Shown piece after piece: positions 31,612 to 40,382 of a stretch of DNA of 52,387 nt. Under the pieces are notes generated by a model. That model saw only the letters and a list, made by a program, of their open reading frames with translations, was not told the origin of the DNA and made no database searches. Every line of letters starts with the position of its first letter. Position 1 is the stretch's first letter. Position numbers and translations under genes: made by a program. Source of the DNA: Clostridium chromiireducens (GTDB taxonomy: Bacteria > Bacillota > Clostridia > Clostridiales > Clostridiaceae); the NCBI RefSeq assembly GCF_002029255.1, contig NZ_MZGT01000041.1, positions 1-52,387 on the forward strand. Direction: 5' to 3'.

Positions 31612-31927
31612 AAGCAATAATCACTTCACCTTTTCCGATAATTACAATTCTATAACTAGGTTCAAGAGGGATTAAGCTATAGTTTTCTGATTTGGGAGGT
31701 AAATGAATAGATTGTATTTGACGTTGCTCTTCATCAAAAAGTGCTACATAAGCACTATTATCAAGTGATACATTTTGAATAGTATAACGATTTTTAGGCG
31801 TAATATTGAGGTTAGATAATTGATAAACACCTTCCTTAAATGAAGTTATTGCAAATGAGGGAATTAATGCAAGATAATTAAAGAATAAACATACTAAAAT
31901 CAATGTCACTGTAATATTTTTTTTCAT
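31610..31927 (-). CDS. Small secreted protein, 105 aa (tandem paralogue 2)
   Basis: A signal peptide (~1-27, ending IPSFA) and a ~78-aa mature part with FKEGVYQLSNLNITPKNRYT, QNVSLDNSAYVALFDEEQRQIQSI and SYRIVIIGKGEVIIA. It is clearly homologous to the protein at 31971 along its whole length. The fold is probably a small beta-sandwich. Both are minus strand, 43 bp apart, likely one operon. Confidence 0.75.
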   Translation of the reverse strand: MKKNITVTLILVCLFFNYLALIPSFAITSFKEGVYQLSNLNITPKNRYTIQNVSLDNSAYVALFDEEQRQIQSIHLPPKSENYSLIPLEPSYRIVIIGKGEVIIA

Positions 31928-31970
31928 AATATAAGATCACCTTCCAAATAAGTAATATAAATGTCACTTT

Positions 31971-32282
31971 TTAATCAATAAAAACATCTCCTTTGCCAAC
32001 TATCGCAATTCTGTAGTCCGGTTTAAGTGGTAATAAATTATATTTCCCAGATTGAGGGGATAAGCGTATAGATTGCAGTTGAAGTTGATTTTCATCAAAC
32101 AGAAGTATATAAACACTATCTTTCGGAGATACATTTTGAACACTATAGGTATTTTCTGGCGAAAAATTAAAATCAGATGCTTTATAAATACCCTCCTTAA
32201 AAAGGTTAGCAGCAAATGCGGAGAGTGTCAGATTAAATAATAAAAATATTGAAATTAAGAGTAGTAGTATAAGTTTTTTCAT
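31971..32282 (-). CDS. Small secreted protein, 103 aa (tandem paralogue 1)
   Basis: A signal peptide (~1-24, ending SAFA) and a mature part with FKEGIYKASDFNFSPENTYS, QNVSPKDSVYILLFDENQLQLQSI and DYRIAIVGKGDVFID. Paralogue of the 31610 gene; the conserved pattern LFDE-x-Q-x-Q-x-QSI and the YRI-x-I-x-GKG end look like structural hallmarks. Function unknown. Confidence 0.75.
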   Translation of the reverse strand: MKKLILLLLISIFLLFNLTLSAFAANLFKEGIYKASDFNFSPENTYSVQNVSPKDSVYILLFDENQLQLQSIRLSPQSGKYNLLPLKPDYRIAIVGKGDVFID

Positions 32283-32598
32283 AGCATAACCACCTTAAGA
32301 TATAATATAAACAACAATTATCAATAATATTATTATGTGAAATTTAAAATCAAATATTCAAATTTTAGGTTGGTGATTTAATGGAGAGAACTTACTATAC
32401 AATTCTAAAAAAGTATTACCCGAATATTATTTAAAACTGAACCTCAAAGGATAAGCAGGGATGAAATTCCGAATGTCTTTATTTCATATACAAAAAAATA
32501 CCATGCAAGTAATAAAATTAAATTATTTTTTAAAAATATGTTATAATTAACATATAATGTTAGGAAAGTATTTTATTTATTTAAGGAGAATTATTTTT
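32283..32598. other. 316-bp intergenic region with a promoter module
   Basis: Contains a 17-codon frame at about 32381 (GGTTGGTGATTT then ATG; ERTYYTILKKYYPNII) that is probably a gene stub, and an extended -10 promoter TATGTTATAATT with TATAAT at 32542-32547, which belongs to the recurring module and drives the next gene. Confidence 0.5.
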
Positions 32599-32895
32599 AT
32601 GAAAGGTTATTATTATTTTGTGGCAACTGCAACGTTTATTATATCTTTTTTAATATGTTTCAATGTTGGCTTAAAATTGGATATAGAAAAATTCATAAGT
32701 GGTAAAATGATCAGAAGAATTGGACTGGTTCTAATTTCTTTTTTATTTAATATTGTTGGCTCTTTAATTATAGAAAATTTAAATATTACAAAAGAATACC
32801 GATTTTTGATTGAGAGCTTTTTTGTTATTGGACCAGCAACAGCTATTTTTGTTTGGGCATTGCCAGTAAAATTAAATCGTAATGGTCATGATTAA
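32599..32895 (+). CDS. Small membrane protein, 98 aa
   Basis: Three hydrophobic segments (~4-22, ~37-55, ~70-90) with a basic end. Start set at 32599, 11 bases after AAGGAG; an in-frame ATG at 32557 lies only a few bases after the -10 and lacks a ribosome binding site. No family recognised. Confidence 0.6.
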   Translation: MKGYYYFVATATFIISFLICFNVGLKLDIEKFISGKMIRRIGLVLISFLFNIVGSLIIENLNITKEYRFLIESFFVIGPATAIFVWALPVKLNRNGHD

Positions 32896-32983
32896 CAATT
32901 AATAGAAGTATTGAAGGAATGGCTAAACAGTCCAAAAATATTTTTGTTTTATTATAATTATTTGTGTTATTAGGGGTGAGAAT

Positions 32984-33685
32984 TTGGATAAGCTATTTAA
33001 AATGAAAAAGGGAATACTTAGCTGCTTGGGAATAATAACATTGTTTATATTAATGGGAAATAGTAATAATGTGCCAGAAACCTTTGTTGAAAGGATATTT
33101 GCTCCAATAAGAGGTGATAGCTGGAGGTTTTCTTATGCTGGATTAATAGTTATAGTAGGATTATACTATTGTTTAAAAAATTTCAATGAAATTAAAGAAA
33201 ACTTTTTAATTAGCACATCATTTAGAAGAATTATTATAACAATTGTTCTAATGAATATTTTTTCTGCCGCGTGGGTGCATTGTATTCAAATATATAAAGG
33301 ATTTTCTAATGATTTAAATGCCATATACCTTGATAGAGAGAAAACTTCTGTAGAACTTCATGGAGATAAAGATAAGCTTATTGTATATGGAACAATGCAT
33401 ATAGTAAATTGTAGTAATAATGTACAAAAATTTCAGATAAAAGTTAAGGCTCCTTTTTTAGTAAAAGAAGATATAAGTAAAGATTATATTACATTAACAA
33501 ATGAGTTTACAGTACCTCAAAATAAAGAAGAAACTTTAAATGTAAATGATGTAATAAAATTTGATAAAGAAGGCCAATATTCAGGCTATAGCTCAAAAGC
33601 ATTCGAATATATATTGTTTAATGAAAAAGGGGAATCGCTTTTTAAAGGCAAGTTAGATCAATATCAAATGGATGAATTAAATTAA
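32984..33685 (+). CDS. Membrane protein of unknown function, 233 aa
   Basis: Two or three N-terminal membrane segments (~10-25, ~45-60, ~75-95), then a ~130-aa domain rich in beta-strands (VELHGDKDKLIVYGTMHIVN, FQIKVKAPFLVKEDISKDY), probably extracytoplasmic. TTG start behind AGGGGTGAG; an ATG at 33002 is the alternative. Family not recognised. Confidence 0.65.
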   Translation: MDKLFKMKKGILSCLGIITLFILMGNSNNVPETFVERIFAPIRGDSWRFSYAGLIVIVGLYYCLKNFNEIKENFLISTSFRRIIITIVLMNIFSAAWVHCIQIYKGFSNDLNAIYLDREKTSVELHGDKDKLIVYGTMHIVNCSNNVQKFQIKVKAPFLVKEDISKDYITLTNEFTVPQNKEETLNVNDVIKFDKEGQYSGYSSKAFEYILFNEKGESLFKGKLDQYQMDELN

Positions 33686-33717
33686 TAAATTTATATGTAA
33701 TAAAGGAAGGAATTATT

Positions 33718-34104
33718 ATGAAAAGATCAATGATGCAAGCATATGTTACAAGAAGTGATGAGGCGGTAGCTCTTTACCAAAAGGCTTTTGATGCTGTTCT
33801 CATTAGCAGTTATCCAAATGAAGATGGAACATTTTTTCATTCAGAACTTGATATTCAAGGGGAAATTTTAGCTGTGGCAGAACAAAATTCAGAATATGCC
33901 ATAATTGGTGAGGAAACGGTTACTGGTAACGTAATGCAGTTTTGTTTACATTATGGAGAAGGTAATGAAGAAAAGGTGCGGAAAGCATATGAAGTTTTAA
34001 AAACTGATGCTAAAATTTTAGTGCCTCTTGCACCATGTGAATTCAGTCCACTTATGGCAGATTTTATTGATAAATATGGCATTAGATGGTGCTTATTTGT
34101 TTAG
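33718..34104 (+). CDS. VOC / PhnB-like glyoxalase-fold protein
   Basis: A 128-aa protein. AYVTRSDEAVALYQKAFDA at the start, FFHSELDIQGEILAVAE in the middle and a C-terminal repeat of the beta-alpha-beta-beta-beta unit ending DKYGIRWCLFV match the PhnB-type VOC family. The expected metal ligands are only partly present, so it could be a binding protein rather than an enzyme. Ribosome binding site AAGGAAGG. Confidence 0.8.
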   Translation: MKRSMMQAYVTRSDEAVALYQKAFDAVLISSYPNEDGTFFHSELDIQGEILAVAEQNSEYAIIGEETVTGNVMQFCLHYGEGNEEKVRKAYEVLKTDAKILVPLAPCEFSPLMADFIDKYGIRWCLFV

Positions 34105-34192
34105 TGCGACTTTTGGAGTAATATGATCCCAAATTTCAATCTAATATTGAGTACTATAAATTATAAACTTATAGAAGGTAAAAGGTGATAGA

Positions 34193-35146
34193 ATGAAGGA
34201 CAGATTTTCAAATGAATTCATAGATGCACTTGAAAAAGAAGATATAAAAGCTTTAAGGGGGATTCCAAAGGCTGATTTACATAATCATTTTGCACTAGGT
34301 GGAAATCGAGAATACATTAGAGAAGTTACAGAAATAGAAATACCATATTATAAAGGTATATTGAAATCTATGGATGATATGCATAAATGGAATAGCATAT
34401 ATTTAGGTGAGAGATTCAATAATAGGGAGATGAGAAAGCTTCAAATTGATGCTACGTTTGTACAAGCTAATTTAGACGGAATTAAAATACTTGAAATCGG
34501 AGAAGATGTCTGGGGATTAGGAGAGTTTTTTAATAATGATATTGAAGAGCTTATTAATACTTTTTCGGAATCAAATAAGAGATTTGCACCAGAAACAGAG
34601 TTAAGACTACAAATAGGTCTTTCTAGACATTGCTCCATTGATTATTTATTAGATTGTTTAGAAAATTTTTGGGGAAGAAAAGAATTTTATTCAATTGATT
34701 TATATGGAGATGAATTAGCACAACCAATAGAAAATTTTGAACCTATATATATAAAGGCTAAGGATAATGGACTGAGATTGAAGGCACATATTGGTGAGTG
34801 GGGAAATGCTGATGATATAAAAAAAGGTGTTGAAATATTAGGGCTTGATGAAATTCAACATGGAATTTCGGCTGTGGAATCAGGTAAAGTTATACAATAT
34901 TTAATAGATAATAAAATAAGATTAAATATAACGCCTACAAGTAATGAAAAACTAGGTCGTGTAAGATCTATATGTGAGCATCCAATTAAAGAATTATATA
35001 GAGCAGGAGTAGATGTAACTATTAATTCTGATGATATATTAATTTTTGATAGTGATGTTTCAAAGGAATATCTAAGATTATATAAAAACCATGTATTGTT
35101 AGCAGAAGAGCTTGACAGCATACGGGTAAATGGGTTAAGTAAGTGA
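34193..35146 (+). CDS. Adenosine deaminase family amidohydrolase
   Basis: A 317-aa metal-dependent TIM-barrel deaminase-like enzyme. KADLHNHF holds the HxH metal ligands (H30, H32), LRLKAHIGEWG has the His of beta-5 with the catalytic Glu two residues on, DEIQHGI has the next His, and TINSDD the terminal Asp pair. The region binding the nucleoside is unusual (short), so the substrate may be adenosine, adenine or another amino-heterocycle. Ribosome binding site AAAGGTG. A nucleoside phosphorylase at 49694 is the only other purine-type gene in the window. Confidence 0.88.
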   Translation: MKDRFSNEFIDALEKEDIKALRGIPKADLHNHFALGGNREYIREVTEIEIPYYKGILKSMDDMHKWNSIYLGERFNNREMRKLQIDATFVQANLDGIKILEIGEDVWGLGEFFNNDIEELINTFSESNKRFAPETELRLQIGLSRHCSIDYLLDCLENFWGRKEFYSIDLYGDELAQPIENFEPIYIKAKDNGLRLKAHIGEWGNADDIKKGVEILGLDEIQHGISAVESGKVIQYLIDNKIRLNITPTSNEKLGRVRSICEHPIKELYRAGVDVTINSDDILIFDSDVSKEYLRLYKNHVLLAEELDSIRVNGLSK

Positions 35147-35275
35147 GAACTAAGGAAGAGTCTTAAATTTTCATATGTACCTGAATGATAAATTCCAATT
35201 GAGTGGAGATTAAATTGATAATTATTGATATATGATAGCAGCAAAATTATGGCGCATAAATAAGGAGGAGCAGCT

Positions 35276-35887
35276 ATGAGTATTAGTGGAATTATAATAA
35301 GTATCTTCTTGTTAGCAGTCACAGTTCTTGCTGTAGAACTCATAAAGAAAAAGCTCACAATAAAGAAGGTATTTAAAAGAATCATTATAATCTTACTATT
35401 AATAAGTTGTACTGCATTGGGTGCTTATAAATGTTTACAGAGGTCAAGTAGTTTTATGTTTACCAAAACAACATCCCTTAGCCAAGAGAACATAGATGGT
35501 ATTTCAATGTATGAGAGTATTGATAGTAAGGAATTTGTACAAAAGTATGGTACAAACCTCGAAAGAATTGATAATGCTTTATTTGACTACTATAAACTAA
35601 GTGATGGTTTAGAAATTGCTACAAATAAGCAGAGGCAAATTATTAGAGTTGTTATTAATAGCGATGTCAAAAGTAATATGAAGACAAGTAAAGGTATTGG
35701 GTTAGGCAGTTCAGTTGATGATATAATTAATGCTTATGGGACTAACTATTATAAGAGAACTGAGGAACAAATGCCTAGTTCGCCAGTAATTGGATATGTA
35801 GACCATGAAAGAAATGTAACAATTGAATTTTGGAATGTGGAAAATAGAGTAGTAGAAATAAGATATGATATTACTTCCATGGAATAA
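35276..35887 (+). CDS. Membrane-anchored protein of unknown function, 203 aa
   Basis: Two hydrophobic helices (~4-22, ~38-54) separated by a Lys-rich loop, then a ~145-aa soluble part with IGLGSSVDDIINAYGTNYY and YVDHERNVTIEFWNVENRVVEIRY. That end resembles the small 'GDSxxDVxxxYG' beta-alpha module found in exported clostridial proteins. Ribosome binding site AAGGAGGAG. Confidence 0.7.
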   Translation: MSISGIIISIFLLAVTVLAVELIKKKLTIKKVFKRIIIILLLISCTALGAYKCLQRSSSFMFTKTTSLSQENIDGISMYESIDSKEFVQKYGTNLERIDNALFDYYKLSDGLEIATNKQRQIIRVVINSDVKSNMKTSKGIGLGSSVDDIINAYGTNYYKRTEEQMPSSPVIGYVDHERNVTIEFWNVENRVVEIRYDITSME

Positions 35888-36012
35888 TATTATATTTAAA
35901 TACGCTATATTATCAACACTATTCTTTAACATAGCTAAAAATAAAATTTGAAGCTGCTATCACCACTATAATTAAACTGCGAAATAAAATTAATATAATC
36001 TGGAGGTTAATA

Positions 36013-36417
36013 ATGAATAGTAAAATAGAATTTGATTCAGAATTTTGTAATGTAAAATACATTGAGAAGGATAATATAGTATTTTTAACTTGGAAGAAAT
36101 TCTGCTGCTTAGATGATTATAGAAAACCAACAATGTTTGCGTTAGAGTTAATGAAACAATATCCTAATAGCAATTTTGTTGTTGATGCAAGAAATGGATT
36201 TGAAGATGATAAAGCAGATGTTGAATGGGGATTTTCTTTTTTGCTTCCAGAAATGGCAAAAACGGATTGTAATTATGTTGTGTTTATAATGAATGAAGTT
36301 AAAGAAATAGAAGAAGAAATGGATATGTGGACGAAAGAATTTGAGAAGTATTTTGTTGTGAAAAAAGTAGAAAATTATTCAGAAGCAGTTGAATTTATAT
36401 TAAGGAAATGTGTATAG
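36013..36417 (+). CDS. SpoIIAA/STAS-like fold protein, 134 aa (tentative)
   Basis: The pattern of strands and helices (IVFLTWKKFCCLDDYRKPTM, NSNFVVDARNGFE, CNYVVFIMNE, and the final AVEFIL helix) resembles the SpoIIAA-like / CRAL-TRIO-related STAS proteins of soluble regulators. No phosphorylatable Ser in the usual place is evident. Function unknown; ribosome binding site TGGAGG. Confidence 0.6.
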   Translation: MNSKIEFDSEFCNVKYIEKDNIVFLTWKKFCCLDDYRKPTMFALELMKQYPNSNFVVDARNGFEDDKADVEWGFSFLLPEMAKTDCNYVVFIMNEVKEIEEEMDMWTKEFEKYFVVKKVENYSEAVEFILRKCV

Positions 36418-36609
36418 TCTCAATTTATAATTAATTATTCATCTTCCTATGAGATTGTTTCATTAGACATATTACTTGTGTTAGGAGACACTAGAAAAGG
36501 AAAGTATATGCAAAGGTTAGCCATATTTTTTAAATTAATGTAATAGTAAAATATGGTGAACATAATGCATTATTATATATGAAAAAATGAAATTATCGGG
36601 AGTATTTAT
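36418..36609. other. Intergenic hairpin region
   Basis: CCATATTTT (36521-36529) pairs with AAAATATGG (36548-36556). No T-run follows, so it is not a clear terminator. The rest is AT-rich leader. Confidence 0.4.
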
Positions 36610-37104
36610 ATGAAAAAATTGTTAATTTTATTAAACGGAATAATATTTATAATATTTATTGGCTGTACGCCTAATATTACTGGTGATGAAAAAACAGCAG
36701 AGGATTTTATTAAATATCAAGGTTATACTATCATTGCTCGAAAAGGTGAAATACAGAAATATACATTAGAAAGAAGTAAACTTTATGGAGGAATTAATAC
36801 ACTTGAATATCAACAAGCCTGGGCAGTGCAAACAGTAGAACCAGATAAGTATTTTGGAAAGGAAATAGTTGTATATGGTTATACAGTAAAAAACCACCCT
36901 ATGCAAAAAGAAGATAGAAATGCTAAAGATGGTGTTAATGTATATGTAATGTTATGTGAAGGGAATATCATTGGAGGATATTCATATCCTAATGCTGATG
37001 TTGTTGGAGCATTTAGTTCACTAGATGGCAAAACATTAGAAGAAGTAACGGGATTAAGTTATAAAGAGTGGCAAGACAACTGGAAAACTAAGTATAGCAA
37101 TTAG
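36610..37104 (+). CDS. Lipoprotein of unknown function, 164 aa
   Basis: A type II signal peptide with lipobox FIGC at residues ~16-19. The mature part includes EDFIKYQGYTIIARKGEIQKY, DKYFGKEIVVYGYTVKNHP and a stretch on membrane-anchored beta structure ending LSYKEWQDNW. No family firmly recognised. Ribosome binding site GGGAG. Followed by another exported small protein at 37184. Confidence 0.72.
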   Translation: MKKLLILLNGIIFIIFIGCTPNITGDEKTAEDFIKYQGYTIIARKGEIQKYTLERSKLYGGINTLEYQQAWAVQTVEPDKYFGKEIVVYGYTVKNHPMQKEDRNAKDGVNVYVMLCEGNIIGGYSYPNADVVGAFSSLDGKTLEEVTGLSYKEWQDNWKTKYSN

Positions 37105-37183
37105 ATATCTAGCGACTTTCGTATAAAATATAACAGTAAATTATTATTATTTATTATATGATTTTAAATGGGGTGGAATTTAT

Positions 37184-37615
37184 ATGAGAAAAATAGTATT
37201 TTTTCTTTGTCTAATTTTAGTAGGAGTCTCTTTTGTGGTTTATAAACAAGTTGGAAAAACTGATAATGTTGTAGTGAGTATTGGAGCAACTGACAAGTTC
37301 AGTGAGAATGAATTAAATGATGCAGTGAATTGCGTAGAAAAAAGTTTTAAAAGTTATAAGGGATGTACTCTGACAAAATTATGGTATGATGAAAAAAAAT
37401 CGGATCAATTTATTGAAGGTTATTTGAAAAATGGGAGAGGTTCAGTGAATGGTGTCAAACCTGAAAATGTAATTGTTTTGCTATCAAATTTTGATGTAGA
37501 TTCATCAGGTGGGGATGGAAGTTTAAATCCAAATTCAACTTATGATAATTATAATTGGATATTAATAAGGGGCAGTAAAATGGATAATTGGAAAGTTGAT
37601 GATCGTGGATATTAA
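37184..37615 (+). CDS. Exported small protein, DUF4829-like, 143 aa
   Basis: An N-terminal membrane/signal segment (VFFLCLILVGVSFVV), then IGATDKFSENELNDAVNCVEKSFKSYKGCTLTKLWYDE, a pattern I associate with DUF4829 proteins of clostridia (SEEEI..AV.CV...F...KGCTL..LWYDE). C-terminal SGGDGSLNPNSTYDNYNWIL. Function unknown. Ribosome binding site GGGGTGG. Confidence 0.7.
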   Translation: MRKIVFFLCLILVGVSFVVYKQVGKTDNVVVSIGATDKFSENELNDAVNCVEKSFKSYKGCTLTKLWYDEKKSDQFIEGYLKNGRGSVNGVKPENVIVLLSNFDVDSSGGDGSLNPNSTYDNYNWILIRGSKMDNWKVDDRGY

Positions 37616-37707
37616 AAGAAAATAACTAAATACGTTGTATTGATAATATAATTTAAAGTTGTAACTATTACGAATTGATATTATGTTTACATAAGGGTGC
37701 TAAGTAT

Positions 37708-38445
37708 ATGATTAATAAGAAAATTATGATGGAATGCGTATACAATCAACTTGCTATTGATTACAATTGCTCTCCAGATGATTTCCTAAAAGAAGGGATT
37801 ATTTTTACAGAAGCAAAACAAAATGAAGGAAGACGAACTTTTCCGTGGATAACACCGCGATTGGAAATGATTACAATGGGAAACGGCGTAGTAATAAATG
37901 CATCTACAGATATTTTGCCATTAGTTTATCAACAGCTTGAAGGTAAGACAAGATATGAAGTAATGAATATGCCATTCATTTACGGTGTGAACCCTTATTT
38001 TCTTCCGGATTTAGACAAGATTACTCTTTCGAGTAGAAATAAAGAGTTTGAATATGTAACTATTGAAAAAGATGATATACAAAAGCTTTATGATTTGAAA
38101 GATTTTAATTATGCATTGCAATATGATATTAATAGTCAAAATCCCAAAATGGTAGCGGCTATAGCTAAATATAAAGATACGATTGTTGGAATAGCAAGCG
38201 CAAGTGCTGAATGCAAGACTATGTGGCAGATCAGTGTTGATGTTTTATTGCCATATAGAGGGAATAAACTTGCCACTATTCTAGTAAATACATTAACACT
38301 TGAAGTACTTAATCGTGGATATATTCCATATTACAGTACAGATTGTAGCAATGTTATTTCTCAACGAGTGGCAGTTCAAGCAGGTTATCTCCCTGCATGG
38401 TCGCATTGCTTTAGAACAAGGTTGAGTGAATTATTGAAATCCTAG
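37708..38445 (+). CDS. GNAT acetyltransferase with extra N-terminal domain (paralogue)
   Basis: A 245-aa paralogue of the 25293 protein. The front domain (~1-105) has AIDYNCSPDDFLKEGIIFTE and NMPFIYGVNPYFLPDLDKI. The GNAT part has MVAAIAKYKDTIVGIASASAE, WQISVDVLLPYRGNKLATILVNTLTL (acetyl-CoA loop) and CSNVISQRVAVQAGYLPAW. The shared 'FIYG...P-D' and 'S-x2-A/V-V' marks define a family of their own. Start set at 37708 behind AAGGGTG. Confidence 0.85.
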   Translation: MINKKIMMECVYNQLAIDYNCSPDDFLKEGIIFTEAKQNEGRRTFPWITPRLEMITMGNGVVINASTDILPLVYQQLEGKTRYEVMNMPFIYGVNPYFLPDLDKITLSSRNKEFEYVTIEKDDIQKLYDLKDFNYALQYDINSQNPKMVAAIAKYKDTIVGIASASAECKTMWQISVDVLLPYRGNKLATILVNTLTLEVLNRGYIPYYSTDCSNVISQRVAVQAGYLPAWSHCFRTRLSELLKS

Positions 38446-38956
38446 AGGAGATATTTATGGGTTGATGAACAAAATGAGCATAATCTACACTTGGTGCAGA
38501 TCTAATAACTCCTGATGGAGTAGGGATTGTTTGGGCTTCAAGATTAATAAGAATTTCAAATCCTGATATTCTTATAGTTGCATTAGGGTCACCACTTGCT
38601 GATAAATGGATTTATAGCAATAAAAATAACATTAATACTAAAGTTGTTTTTGGTGTGGGAGGAAGTCTTGATGTAATCACTGGAAGAGTGAAACGTACTC
38701 CAGAAATTTTAAAAAAGTTAAATTTAGAATGGTTACATAGAAGGATAACTCAACCTTCAAGAAGGGCAAGGCAGAAAAAGCTAAAAGTTTTTGCATACAG
38801 GGTTTTTATTGAAATACTTCCTATGAATAAAATCCAATCTTCATAAAAGGTGTAGCAATCAGAATTTTTAGTTACTGCAACAATGTAAATAAGCACGAAC
38901 TAAAGATTATTATATAATCTTTACGATAAATAGTAATTTGAAAGGATGAGGGTATT
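38446..38956. other. 511-bp region with a degraded glycosyltransferase gene
   Basis: No intact gene. It contains the WecG/TagA/CpsF remnant (38484-38846) and, after it, a leader with AAAGGATGAGGG for the GNAT gene at 38957. Confidence 0.7.
38484..38846 (+). pseudogene. WecG/TagA/CpsF glycosyltransferase, 5'-truncated with internal deletion
   Basis: One open frame of 120 codons without a start: STLGADLITPDGVGIVWASR, then directly ISNPDILIVALGSPLADKWI, GVGGSLDVITGRVKRTPEIL, LNLEWLHRRITQPSRRARQ. The family is ~240-250 aa. The first ~60 residues are gone, and about 80 residues are missing between WASRLI and RISNPD. The frame is kept across the deletion, with no other inactivating change. Confidence 0.85.
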
Positions 38957-39391
38957 ATGATAAGAGAAATAGTAAAAGAAGATTTTAGTGGGTTAATGGA
39001 ACTATATATGCAACTGGGTGATAATCCAATGCCCGAAAAAACGCCTCAAATAATGGAATTGTGGAATAGAATTTTGCAAGATAAAAATTATCACATTATC
39101 ATTATTGAGAAAGAAGGAAAGATAGTGTCTTCGTGTGTTTGCGCAATAATACCTAATTTCACACATACTCAAAGACCGTATGCTTTTATTGAAAATGTAG
39201 TAACTGATAAAGAATATAGAAAAAAAGGATTAGCTACAGCGTGTTTAAATTATGCAAAAGAGATAGCAGTTAAAGAGAATTGCTATAAATTAATGTTACT
39301 AACAGGTTCAAAAAAAGAGAGCACACTAAATTTCTATGAGCAAGCAGGATATAATAAAAAAGATAAGACTGCTTTTATACAGTGGATATAA
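38957..39391 (+). CDS. GNAT N-acetyltransferase, 144 aa
   Basis: A compact single-domain GNAT: IREIVKEDFSGLMELYMQLG, IIIIEKEGKIVSSCVCAII, then FIENVVTDKEYRKKGLATACLNYAKEIA (acetyl-CoA loop RKKGLA) and STLNFYEQAGY. Substrate unknown. Ribosome binding site AAGGATGAGGG. Confidence 0.9.
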   Translation: MIREIVKEDFSGLMELYMQLGDNPMPEKTPQIMELWNRILQDKNYHIIIIEKEGKIVSSCVCAIIPNFTHTQRPYAFIENVVTDKEYRKKGLATACLNYAKEIAVKENCYKLMLLTGSKKESTLNFYEQAGYNKKDKTAFIQWI

Positions 39392-39509
39392 GATAAATTA
39401 CAATTTAAGGTTGAGTGTTATAAATAGTAATTTGTAAACGATAGGATAGTTCACTATTTTTATTGAATACTATGTAAAAATTTATATTTAGTACAGGAGG
39501 AATAAACAC

Positions 39510-40058
39510 TTGAAGCATGCAGGAACACAAGCAATAAAAACTACACGATTGACACTACGGAAACTCGAACTTACTGATGCCGAAATGATGTTTAGGAATT
39601 GGGCAAGCGATGATGAAGTTACACGCTTTTTGCGGTGGGACGCACATAAAACAATAGATGATAGCAAGAACATGATTCAAATGTGGGTTAACAACTATCA
39701 ATCTGATTCCACTTATTACTGGGGAATGTATTTAAAAGACGGCGAAATGATTGGCTCGATTGGTATCATAATAACTTCAGAACATGACTTCAAGGCTGAA
39801 TTAGGTTACAAGATCGGTAGCCGTTGGTGGGGTCAAGGATATACTAGCGAAGCGGCAAGAGCAGTTATCGATTATATGTTCAAAAATACGGATATTGAAC
39901 GAATTGATGCATATAACTCGGTAGAAAATCCTGCTTCAGGGAAAGTGATGGAAAAGGTTGGAATGCGCTATGAAGGCTTTTCACGACACAACTATAAAAC
40001 CCGTGACGGCTTTCAAGATTGTACTTTATTCGGAATAATACGAGATGAATGGGAATAA
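39510..40058 (+). CDS. GNAT acetyltransferase, RimJ/RimL-like, 182 aa
   Basis: TTG start behind AGGAGGAATAAACAC. TTRLTLRKLELTDAEMMFRNW and DEVTRFLRWDAH are the usual opening of RimL-like enzymes. AELGYKIGSRWWGQGYTSEAARAVIDYMF carries the acetyl-CoA loop, and NPASGKVMEKVGMRYEGF the C-terminal part. The family acetylates N-terminal or small amines. GC content is slightly higher than in its neighbours, which may indicate separate acquisition. Confidence 0.92.
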   Translation: MKHAGTQAIKTTRLTLRKLELTDAEMMFRNWASDDEVTRFLRWDAHKTIDDSKNMIQMWVNNYQSDSTYYWGMYLKDGEMIGSIGIIITSEHDFKAELGYKIGSRWWGQGYTSEAARAVIDYMFKNTDIERIDAYNSVENPASGKVMEKVGMRYEGFSRHNYKTRDGFQDCTLFGIIRDEWE

Positions 40059-40094
40059 GCAAAGATATTGGTGGAGATATGTATAAAGGATCAT

Positions 40095-40199
40095 ATGGAA
40101 TTTTTAGAATGGGCTGCTGCATATGACAATGGAGATATAGATATGAGAAGTAAAGCAAAACATGACGAATGGAGAAAATGCTCCAGTGTAATGAGATGA
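40095..40199 (+). pseudogene. C-terminal remnant of a P-loop nucleotide kinase-like protein
   Basis: MEFLEWAAAYDNGDIDMRSK, then KHDEWRKC, resembles the C-terminal E-[FW]-x-A-x-Y-D-x-G-x-x-x-M-R-[ST]-x3-H-x-x-W helix of small AAA/shikimate-kinase-like proteins. No Walker A or other part is present. The ATG here is just an internal Met. Confidence 0.5.
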
Positions 40200-40312
40200 C
40201 ATTATATGGAATTGTGATTTGGAATATAATTTAGAAATAGTAAAACGTTTTATATAAATTACAATTTCGTAGAGTTGAATTAACATAATTTTAAGCTCAG
40301 TTAATTCGCATA

Positions 40313-40345
40313 TTTCTTAAAGTGTGTCGCAACAGTAATTTACTA
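40313..40345 (+). repeat. Intergenic repeat 'GTGTGTCGCAACAG', copy 1
   Basis: TTAAAGTGTGTCGCAACAGT followed by AATTTACTA. The 20-base core recurs exactly at 42129-42148 and 52261-52280, and a looser version lies near 44940. Each copy lies just upstream of a single-gene unit. Confidence 0.7.
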
Positions 40346-40382
40346 CGAAGTAAGGATTAAAATATGAGGAGGAAAGAAGAAC

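Larger units (their letters stand above)
40059..40382. other. 324-bp region: kinase remnant and repeat
   Basis: Contains the remnant at 40095-40199, AT-rich sequence, and the GTGTGTCGCAACAG repeat just before the leader of the 40383 gene. No intact gene. Confidence 0.65.

Noticed and set aside
34855..35385. Minus-strand open frame across the adenosine-deaminase-like gene end
   Set aside because: Shadow of two plus-strand genes; hydrophobic runs come from reading AT-rich codons backwards.
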